NCBI GenBank assembly: GCA_046484825.1 | Contig: JAWOIE010000219.1 | Location: 1 to 12,718 of the forward strand | Source of the DNA: CAJYAN01 sp046484825 | GTDB lineage: Bacteria; Pseudomonadota; Gammaproteobacteria; UBA6429; Thiohalophilaceae | DNA length: 12,718 nt | Direction of reading: 5' to 3' | Part shown: positions 7,121-12,718 of the stretch, piece after piece | How positions within the stretch are numbered: position 1 is the stretch's first letter | Layout: each line of letters begins with the position of its first letter | Translations under genes and position numbers: made by a program | The notes under the pieces: generated by a model | Seen by the model: the letters and a program-made list of their open reading frames with translations, nothing else | Databases searched by the model: none | Told to the model about the DNA's origin: nothing

Positions 7121-8008
7121 TTAGTGTTCACTATGCGCCATATCCATATAGACAATCGCCAGGGTCATAAAAATGAACGCCTGTAGCGTAATAATCAGGA
7201 TATGAAAAATGGCCCAGCCCAGCTGCAGAAATCCGCCCAGCACACCCATAGTCAGACCGGCACTGAACATAATGGCGATGAGAATGAAGATCATCTCACC
7301 GGCATACATGTTGCCAAAGAGTCGTAGCGCCAGAGAAATCGGCTTGGCAATGAGTGAGACGAATTCCAGAAAAAAGTTGATGGGAATAAAGATCGCCATC
7401 ACCACTTTGTTATGCGAGTGAAAGGGGTGCATGGTCAGTTCTGCGGTAAAACCGCCAAAGCCCTTGACCTTGATACTGTAGAAAATCATCAGGGCAAATA
7501 CCGCCAGGGCCATACCAATGGTGGCATTCGGATCGGTGGTGGAGACGACCTTGAAATAGACGTGGTGCGGGTCGGCACCAAAGAAACTCGATCCGATCCA
7601 GGCGGCCAGACTCGGTAACCAGTCTACCGGGACGAGATCCATGAGATTCATGAGAAACACCCAGACAAAGATCGTCAGGGCCATGGGCGCCACCAGCGGG
7701 TTTTTACCGCTAAAGGAACCGCGTACGCTCGTGTCGATGAACTCCGCAATCCATTCGACAAAATTTTGCAGACCACTGGGGGTATCGGCCGTGGCCTTCG
7801 CGGCGGCCTTGCGAAACAGCCACAGAAAGATGGCGCCGAGAAGAATGGACCACAACATGGTGTCCACGTGAATCGCCATAAAACCCATTGCCTTGGCTTC
7901 GGCGGCGCTATGGGCGAAACCCCAGCTGCCGTCAGGGTGTTGGCCATAGGTCCAGTTCTGAAGATGGTGCTTGATATAACCCGTCGAGGTCAGTGCTTCA
8001 CTTGCCAT
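7121..8008 (-). CDS. atpB: ATP synthase Fo a subunit (proton channel)
   Basis: Subunit a forms the two half-channels that pass protons to and from the c ring. The 295-residue membrane protein is slightly longer than E. coli AtpB (271). Hydrophobic helices lie near 48-66, 105-126, 161-180, 202-221 and 237-288. The essential Arg is Arg229 in SLALRLFGNMYAGE; Glu238 and His269 (AIFHILIITLQAF) correspond to the E. coli Glu219/His245 pair, and Gln276 to Gln252. Two short stretches (131-160, WLPSLAAWIGSSFFGADPHH) lie outside the membrane helices. The ribosome binding site is weak (AGG about 11 bases upstream). It follows atpI by 36 bases. Confidence 0.98.
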   Translation of the reverse strand: MASEALTSTGYIKHHLQNWTYGQHPDGSWGFAHSAAEAKAMGFMAIHVDTMLWSILLGAIFLWLFRKAAAKATADTPSGLQNFVEWIAEFIDTSVRGSFSGKNPLVAPMALTIFVWVFLMNLMDLVPVDWLPSLAAWIGSSFFGADPHHVYFKVVSTTDPNATIGMALAVFALMIFYSIKVKGFGGFTAELTMHPFHSHNKVVMAIFIPINFFLEFVSLIAKPISLALRLFGNMYAGEMIFILIAIMFSAGLTMGVLGGFLQLGWAIFHILIITLQAFIFMTLAIVYMDMAHSEH

Positions 8009-8044
8009 TTTCGTTAAAACCTAAAAATATTTAAAAATCGGTGT

Positions 8045-8437
8045 TCAGCCGCGGCGTCTCGGGGCATAGCCGCGGCCAAATAAATAGCCGGTCTGGGTAA
8101 TTGCAAAGCCGATAATGACGGCCACGGGCTCAAGCCGGAACACACCAAGGCCGAGCGCCAGTAAGGCAATTACCAAAATAAATCGTAGCAGGGCACCCTT
8201 GTAGAACTCGGTCATGTTCAGGCCGGGGCCATGCTCGTCGCCGCTCGTGGCGACCTTCAATCGCCAGCCGCTGTAGAGCGTGGTGACGATCGTCACCGCG
8301 CCTCCGTAGAGTAACGCCATGACAAAATCACTTCCCCGATAGAGGGAGAACAACACTGCGGCTACCGCGAGGGTCCCGGATTGCACCCATAAAATCCTGC
8401 GCAGCGTTCGGTCAAAAGTGGTATCGCGGTTTGGCAT
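8045..8437 (-). CDS. atpI: AtpI, ATP synthase assembly-associated membrane protein
   Basis: AtpI is a small inner-membrane protein encoded first in most atp operons and linked to c-ring assembly; it is not a structural subunit. From the ATG at 8437 the protein has 130 residues (E. coli 126) with four hydrophobic segments at about 16-32, 38-57, 81-99 and 103-120, a basic N-terminus (RTLRRI) and a basic tail (YAPRRRG). The motif MTEFYKGALLRFILVIALL (75-93) is typical of the family. The frame stays open to a GTG at 8476, but that would add 13 non-conserved residues and lie close to the transcription start, so the ATG is preferred. Confidence 0.9.
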   Translation of the reverse strand: MPNRDTTFDRTLRRILWVQSGTLAVAAVLFSLYRGSDFVMALLYGGAVTIVTTLYSGWRLKVATSGDEHGPGLNMTEFYKGALLRFILVIALLALGLGVFRLEPVAVIIGFAITQTGYLFGRGYAPRRRG

Positions 8438-8493
8438 ATTCGTACTATCCAAAGCCCTGTGGGCTGCTAAAACCACTATTCACACGGGCGCGA

Positions 8494-8522
8494 AGTATAA
8501 TCGTTTCCATAGGTCAGGGCAA
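8494..8522 (-). promoter_or_regulatory. Sigma70-type promoter of the atp operon
   Basis: The minus strand has TTGCCC (8517-8522, four of six consensus positions) and TATACT (8494-8499, five of six) with the ideal 17-base spacer. Transcription would begin near 8487, giving a leader of about 50 bases before the atpI ATG. The promoter starts just two bases after the terminator T-run of the preceding parB operon. This is the only good promoter match seen between parB and atpI. Confidence 0.75.
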
Positions 8523-8524
8523 AC

Positions 8525-8550
8525 AAAAGCCCACCGAAGGCGGGCTTTTT
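8525..8550 (-). terminator. Rho-independent terminator of the mnmG-parB operon
   Basis: In minus-strand RNA a 7-base GC-rich stem (8539-8545 with 8529-8535, one G.U pair, 3-base loop 8536-8538) is followed by TTTTGTTT (8521-8528) and preceded by AAAAA. It lies about 50 bases beyond the parB stop. On the plus strand the pair becomes an A.C mismatch, though a T-run also follows there, so weak bidirectional use is possible. It separates the partition genes from the ATP synthase operon. Confidence 0.85.
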
Positions 8551-8598
8551 GTTGGCTTGCGTCGGCCGCTGTGCGGCTGCACAGGATGGGTGCAGGCA

Positions 8599-9492
8599 CT
8601 ACTTGATATGTCCCAAAATCCCTTCGAGTTCATCAAGATTGTTATAGTGAATCAGCAGCTTACCCTTGCCCTTGGCGCCGTGCTGGAACTCGACCCTGGC
8701 ACCCAGCTTTTCCGACAGCTCATCCTGCAGGCGCTGGGTATCCGGGTCGATACGGCCGCTCGCCGGTGGCTGTTTGGGCTTGAGCAGTTTACGCACCAGC
8801 GCCTCGGTCTCGCGTACCGACAGACCCTTTTTGGCCACCTGGCGTGCGGCCTGGATCTGCTCGCCGCCTTCCAGGGCGAGAATGGCGCGGGCGTGGCCCA
8901 TTTCAATCTCACCGCGCTCCAGCAGCTTTTTCGCCTCGTCCTGCAGTGCTAACAGGCGCAGCAGATTGGAAACCGCCGCCCGCGAGCGCCCAACGGCCTC
9001 GGCGGCTTCCTGGTGAGTAAGTGCAAACTCATCGATCAGGCGTTGCAGGGCAAAGGCCTGCTCCATGGGATTGAGTTCTTCGCGCTGGATATTTTCGATC
9101 AGCCCCATGGCCATGGCGGTCTGGTCACTGACATCGCGGATGACGACGGGGACATCATGCAGGCCCGCCAGCTGGGTGGCGCGCCACCGACGTTCGCCCG
9201 CGATCAACTCATACTGTCCGGCCTTGTCGGGGTGGGGGCGCACCACCACCGGCTGGACCACGCCCTGTGCGGAGATGGAGTCCGCCAGTTCCTGCAGGGC
9301 TTCGGGATTAAAATCCTGGCGCGGCTGATAGCGGCCGCGGTGAATCACGTCCACGGGCAGGGAGTGGATACTGTCCTTGCCCGCAGCGGTTACCGCCTGT
9401 GCGGCGGTTTCTGCCACCGGGACCGGATTGAGATTACTGCCACCCAGCAGGGCGTCCAGACCCCGGCCCAAACCACGTTTTTTACTTGCCAT
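8599..9492 (-). CDS. parB: Chromosome partition protein ParB
   Basis: ParB binds parS sites near the replication origin, spreads along DNA as a CTP-dependent clamp and works with ParA in segregation. The 297-residue protein begins with the ParA-stimulating basic peptide KKRGLGRGLDALLGG (4-18). It then has the CTP-binding motifs YQPRQDF (55-61), GERRWRA (99-105) and ENIQREELNPMEQA (133-146). A helix-turn-helix follows (about 159-181, LTHQEAAEAVGRSRAAVSNLLRL), and a C-terminal dimer domain ends LLIHYNNLDELEGILGHIK. Its Shine-Dalgarno AGGAT overlaps the TAG stop of parA, 11 bases upstream, suggesting coupling. A terminator follows. Confidence 0.98.
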   Translation of the reverse strand: MASKKRGLGRGLDALLGGSNLNPVPVAETAAQAVTAAGKDSIHSLPVDVIHRGRYQPRQDFNPEALQELADSISAQGVVQPVVVRPHPDKAGQYELIAGERRWRATQLAGLHDVPVVIRDVSDQTAMAMGLIENIQREELNPMEQAFALQRLIDEFALTHQEAAEAVGRSRAAVSNLLRLLALQDEAKKLLERGEIEMGHARAILALEGGEQIQAARQVAKKGLSVRETEALVRKLLKPKQPPASGRIDPDTQRLQDELSEKLGARVEFQHGAKGKGKLLIHYNNLDELEGILGHIK

Positions 9493-9503
9493 TGAATCGA
9501 ATC

Positions 9504-10298
9504 CTAACGAGTAACTGCACCCAGCAGGTGGGTATTTTCTTCATTGCGCAGAATCTCACCGGCCAGCGCCAGATAGGCCAGGGCGCCGCGTGAACCCTTG
9601 TCGTAGCTGATGACCGGCAGACCGTGACTCGGCGCCTCGGCCAGGCGCACATTGCGCGGGATCACGGTGCGATACACCTTTTTAGGGAAATGCATAATCA
9701 GCTGACCGGAGACGTCGTTGGCCAGGTTGTTGCGCGGGTCAAACATGGTGCGGAGCAGGCCTTCCACTTCCAGTTCGGGATTGACGCTTTGCTTGATTTG
9801 CTCAATGGTGTTGAGCAGGGCCGATAGCCCCTCGAGGGCATAATACTCACACTGCATGGGGATCATGACCGATTGTGCCGCCACCAGGGCGTTCACGGTC
9901 AGCATGTTCAGTGAGGGAGGACAATCGACGAGAATATAATGGTACTGCTCACGAGCATCGGCCAGGGCATTGCGCAGGCGCAGCTCCTTGTCCTGCATTT
10001 GCATCAGCGCCACTTCGGCGGCGGTCAGGTCGGCATTGCCGGGGAGGATGTCGTAGTCGATACCCTGTGGGCGGACCAGGGCATCCTGCAGGCTGGCATC
10101 GCCGAGCAGCACGTCACAAGAGGTCAGTTCGATGGCATTTTTGTCGGTGCCGCTGCCCATGGTCGCGTTGCCCTGGGGGTCGAGATCGACCAGCAGCACC
10201 TTGCGCTTGGTCGCCGCCAGCGAGGCCGCCAGATTAATGCAGGTGGTGGTCTTGCCGACACCGCCCTTTTGATTCGCGATGGCAATGATCTTGCCCAT
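9504..10298 (-). CDS. parA: Chromosome partition ATPase ParA (Soj type)
   Basis: ParA is a DNA-binding ATPase whose cycling, stimulated by ParB, moves the origin region. The 264-residue protein has the deviant Walker A box KGGVGKTT (11-18) with the signature Lys11, the A' motif VDLDPQGNATMG (37-48, Asp40), and the Walker B segment YILVDCPPSLNML (121-133, Asp125). The C-terminal motif RTVIPRNVRLAEAPSHGLPV (210-229) is typical of chromosomal Soj/ParA. There is no N-terminal helix-turn-helix extension as in plasmid P1-type ParA, so it is a chromosomal-type protein. GGGGAG precedes the ATG. It follows rsmG by 18 bases. Confidence 0.98.
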   Translation of the reverse strand: MGKIIAIANQKGGVGKTTTCINLAASLAATKRKVLLVDLDPQGNATMGSGTDKNAIELTSCDVLLGDASLQDALVRPQGIDYDILPGNADLTAAEVALMQMQDKELRLRNALADAREQYHYILVDCPPSLNMLTVNALVAAQSVMIPMQCEYYALEGLSALLNTIEQIKQSVNPELEVEGLLRTMFDPRNNLANDVSGQLIMHFPKKVYRTVIPRNVRLAEAPSHGLPVISYDKGSRGALAYLALAGEILRNEENTHLLGAVTR

Positions 10299-10316
10299 GC
10301 CCCTATCTCCCCATCC

Positions 10317-10955
10317 TTAACGTGCTGCCATAATGACGAGATGTCGCTCGGCTGACAAGCCCGGCACCTCAAGTTGTTCCACGGACAGGACCTCCACCTC
10401 GGGCCCTAGCGCCGCCAGCTCGGCGTGCGGATACTGGCCCTTCATGGCCAGCAGGTGTCCCCCCCTGGCCAGGCAGTGCCGGCTGTGGTGCACCATGTCC
10501 TGCAGACTGGCAAAGGCGCGGGAAATCACCGTGCTGAAACCCAGGGAAGGTTGAAAGTCTTCGATACGTGACTGTACCACAGTCACATTCTCCAGCTCGA
10601 GATGATTCACGGCCTGTTGCAGGAATCGGGTCTTTTTCCCCAGGCTATCCAGCAGGGTGAAGTCCCGTTCGGGGTTTGCCAACGCCAGGGGGATCCCGGG
10701 CAGGCCTGCGCCGGTGCCCACATCGAGGACCCGGTCACCATGCAGATAGGGGTGGACGCTAAAACTGTCGAGCAGATGCAGGCGCACCATTTCCGCCGGT
10801 GTACGGATGGCGGTCAGGTTATAGGCCTGGTTCCAGTGACTCAGTAAGCTCAGGTACGCCAGTGCCGGCGTGCCCAGCGAAGTCGGTAGAGACAGTGCCG
10901 CCAGGCCCGACTCTAAATCAGGCGTGAGCCTGGCGAACGTCTCCGAGACTTGCAA
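10317..10955 (-). CDS. rsmG: 16S rRNA (guanine-N7) methyltransferase RsmG
   Basis: RsmG (GidB) uses S-adenosylmethionine to make m7G527 in 16S rRNA. The 212-residue protein has the family's WNQAYNLTAIR (41-51), the SAM-binding motif VLDVGTGAGLPGIPLA (76-91), TLLDSLGKKTRFL (100-112), ISRAFASL (144-151) and the ending PGLSAERHLVIMAAR. No ATG or GTG occurs in frame before Met56, which lies inside the conserved region, so the start must be TTG at 10955. That TTG comes three bases after the TAG of the upstream gene, in the same frame, and has no clear Shine-Dalgarno. Translation probably depends on ribosomes ending on the upstream gene. Confidence 0.94.
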   Translation of the reverse strand: MQVSETFARLTPDLESGLAALSLPTSLGTPALAYLSLLSHWNQAYNLTAIRTPAEMVRLHLLDSFSVHPYLHGDRVLDVGTGAGLPGIPLALANPERDFTLLDSLGKKTRFLQQAVNHLELENVTVVQSRIEDFQPSLGFSTVISRAFASLQDMVHHSRHCLARGGHLLAMKGQYPHAELAALGPEVEVLSVEQLEVPGLSAERHLVIMAAR

Positions 10956-10958
10956 GGG

Positions 10959-11411
10959 CTATTTGGCAATCGCGGCGTTGGTCAGACCGTCCAGTGCGCC
11001 GGTCATTTTTTTCAGGACCTCATCACGATTGCTGATGCCATGCCGTTTGGCGAAAAAGGCCGGGTCATTATAGGTCAGCCATACCGTCCCCTCCTGGTCT
11101 TCCCAGGCCAGGGCCTTCATGGGGAAGTCGATCCCGGAAGCCTGGTTGGCGGTAAACATGTGGCTGCCCAGCTTGGGGTTACCAAAAATCAACAACTCGG
11201 TATCCCGCAGCGGAATGCCGACGTCCCTGGCGCGGTCACTGTGGCTCCAGCGGAGCGCTACGGTAATGCCCTTTTCTTTTAATGCGGCCTCCAGGCGATC
11301 GATGGTTTGGCTCACGCTATGGGGGCTTTTCTTTTTGATCAAACCATCATCAGCGGCCAGGGCCATGGGAGATAACATCGTGGCGAGTACAAATACAAAT
11401 AGTCGTAACAT
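10959..11411 (-). CDS. Exported DUF302-family protein of unknown function
   Basis: A 150-residue protein with a signal peptide: a basic start (MLRL), a hydrophobic core (FVFVLATMLSPM) and a cleavage site near ALAA (17-20), so a periplasmic location is predicted. The mature part resembles the DUF302 (TT1751-like) family: HSVSQTIDRLEAALKEKGI (31-49), TELLIFGNPKLGSHMF, then FPMKALAWEDQEGTVWLTYNDPAFFAKRHGI. No cysteines are present. The ATG follows AAGGA at an 8-base gap and lies 36 bases after mnmG without a terminator, so it is in the mnmG-rsmG-parAB operon. Most relatives have no gene here. The family's biochemical role is unknown; I do not infer one. Confidence 0.85.
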   Translation of the reverse strand: MLRLFVFVLATMLSPMALAADDGLIKKKSPHSVSQTIDRLEAALKEKGITVALRWSHSDRARDVGIPLRDTELLIFGNPKLGSHMFTANQASGIDFPMKALAWEDQEGTVWLTYNDPAFFAKRHGISNRDEVLKKMTGALDGLTNAAIAK

Positions 11412-11447
11412 GGTAGGGTTCCTTCCTCGTTAAGTTTTCTGAAAAGA

Positions 11448-12718
11448 TCACTTGCAGACAGCGTTACCTGTCTCCAGGTACTCACGCTTTTTTAGATAGA
11501 CCATTAAAATGGATATCGCGGCAGGCGTGACGCCGGGGATTCGGGAGGCCTGGCCGACCGTGGCCGGTTTGACCCGCATGAGCTTTTCACTCACCTCTGT
11601 CGACAGACCCTTGATTTGATCAAAGGCAAAGTCCGCTGGAATGTGTTTGTCTTCCTGACGGCGTTGTTTTTCGATCTCTTCCTGTTGCCTGGCAATATAA
11701 CCGGAATATTTTGCCTGGACTTCCACCTGTTCCGTCACCTCCGACACGATGAGCGGCGCAGTGGTTCCCGCTAACTGATGCAGTTTTACATAATCCATCT
11801 CCGGCCGGCGCAGGAGTTCGTACAGGCTGGCCTCGCGTGACAGCATCTTACCCAGAAGTTGCTGCTGTAGCTCGGCATCGAGCTTATCGGGGTGTAGCCA
11901 GGTACTTTGCAAACGCTGTTGCTCTTTTTCGATGGCCTCGCGCTTTTGTGAAAACCGTTGCCAGCGTGCGTCATCGACCAGACCCAGTGTACGCCCCTGT
12001 TCCGTCAGTCGCAGATCGGCATTGTCCTCACGTAACAAGAGGCGGTATTCCGCCCGCGAGGTAAACATGCGATAGGGCTCACGGGTGCCGCAGGAGATCA
12101 GGTCATCGACCAGCACACCGAGATAGGCCTCGTCACGCCGTGGCGTCCAGGCGTCCTTGTCCTGCACCTGTAACGCCGCATTCAAACCCGCCAGCAGCCC
12201 CTGAGCGGCGGCCTCTTCATAACCGGTGGTGCCATTGATCTGACCGGCAAAGAACAGGCCGTCGATGTATTTTGTTTCCAGCGAGTGTTTCAGATCCTGC
12301 GGGTCAAAAAAATCGTACTCGATGGCATAGCCGGGACGGGTAATCTGTGCCTGCTCAAAACCCTTCATGCTGCGCACCAGTTCGTATTGCACATCAAAGG
12401 GCAGGGAGGTGGATATACCGTTGGGGTAGACCTCGGTAGTGGTCAGGCCCTCGGGTTCGACAAAGATCTGGTGCGAGGTCTTATCGGCAAAGCGCACCAC
12501 CTTGTCTTCAATGGAAGGACAATAGCGCGGGCCGACGCCCTCGATGACGCCACTATACATGGGCGAGCGGTCCAGACCGCGGCGAATCACCTCATGGGTC
12601 TTTTCATTGGTGTGGGTGATGTAACAGGCGATCTGCCGCGGGTGCTCCTGCGCCGAGCCCATAAAGGAAAACACCGGCACCGGCTCGTCACCGGCCTGTG
12701 GCTCGAGCACGGAAAAGT
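11448..12718 (-). CDS. mnmG: tRNA modification enzyme MnmG (GidA), 5' end outside window
   Basis: With MnmE, MnmG (an FAD enzyme) adds the carboxymethylaminomethyl group to U34 of certain tRNAs. About 423 C-terminal residues are present (the full family is about 630); the FAD-binding N-terminus lies beyond the right edge. The visible part begins FSVLEPQAGDEPVPVFSFMG and contains RYCPSIEDKVVRFADK, RPGYAIEYDFFDP, FFAGQINGTTGYEEAAAQGL and the signature GTREPYRMFTSRAEYRLLLREDNADLRLT. The C-terminal helical domain, which binds MnmE, ends IPGVTPAAISILMVYLKKREYLETGNAVCK. The frame is intact to a TGA at 11448. It is the first visible gene of the operon. Confidence 0.98.
   Translation of the reverse strand, partial: FSVLEPQAGDEPVPVFSFMGSAQEHPRQIACYITHTNEKTHEVIRRGLDRSPMYSGVIEGVGPRYCPSIEDKVVRFADKTSHQIFVEPEGLTTTEVYPNGISTSLPFDVQYELVRSMKGFEQAQITRPGYAIEYDFFDPQDLKHSLETKYIDGLFFAGQINGTTGYEEAAAQGLLAGLNAALQVQDKDAWTPRRDEAYLGVLVDDLISCGTREPYRMFTSRAEYRLLLREDNADLRLTEQGRTLGLVDDARWQRFSQKREAIEKEQQRLQSTWLHPDKLDAELQQQLLGKMLSREASLYELLRRPEMDYVKLHQLAGTTAPLIVSEVTEQVEVQAKYSGYIARQQEEIEKQRRQEDKHIPADFAFDQIKGLSTEVSEKLMRVKPATVGQASRIPGVTPAAISILMVYLKKREYLETGNAVCK

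Noticed and set aside
7860..7875. CACGTG core with partial parS flanks in atpB
   Set aside because: Only about 10 of 14 positions match the GTTCCACGTGGAAC form; probably chance within coding sequence.
8438..8476. Upstream GTG start for atpI
   Set aside because: It falls about 10 bases after the predicted transcription start and adds residues unlike other AtpI proteins.
9939..10355. Plus-strand open frame opposite parA
   Set aside because: It is antisense to conserved ParA motifs and crosses the parA/rsmG boundary; nothing supports expression.
11412..11447. TTTTCAGAAAA after mnmG as a terminator
   Set aside because: The stem is A/T only with a 2-base loop, far too weak; the next gene's ribosome binding site follows at once.

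Overview
The window reads as an ordinary chromosomal segment from a gammaproteobacterium. All intact genes lie on the minus strand, base composition is moderately GC-rich, and the gene order is the classical near-origin block mnmG - rsmG - parA - parB - atpIBEFHAGDC - glmU. The ATP synthase proteins closely resemble those of E. coli, but the parAB genes next to atp point to a lineage outside the enterics, such as the Pseudomonas-like or purple-sulfur-like groups. I cannot name a genus from the sequence alone.

In transcription order (right to left), the first block is a 5'-truncated mnmG (tRNA wobble-uridine modification), a small exported DUF302 protein, rsmG (16S rRNA methylation), and parA and parB (chromosome partition). 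Genes are close together, and the block ends at a GC-rich hairpin with a T-tract after parB. A sigma70-like promoter directly abuts that terminator and drives the complete ATP synthase operon: atpI, then Fo (a, c, b), then F1 (delta, alpha, gamma, beta, epsilon). All catalytic and proton-path residues checked are present, and the c subunit has the Asp of a proton-type enzyme. The atpE start is preceded by a U-rich tract and a strong Shine-Dalgarno, as in E. coli, where c must be made in excess.

After atpC there is a second hairpin/T-tract immediately before a SlyD-like FKBP prolyl isomerase, followed by glmU (UDP-GlcNAc synthesis). glmU is not intact. After about 232 codons the sequence folds back on itself: bases 1-87 are a diverged inverted copy (77 of 87 paired bases match) of bases 93-179, and both arms keep the GlmU reading frame in opposite directions. 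This looks like a chimeric junction between two related strains, or less likely a real inverted duplication.

I see no mobile element, CRISPR array, tRNA or rRNA, and no gene-free stretch above about 125 bases. The points most worth a second look are the glmU fold-back, the DUF302 gene inserted between mnmG and rsmG with an in-frame TAG-CCC-TTG junction, and the terminator-like hairpin directly in front of the FKBP gene.
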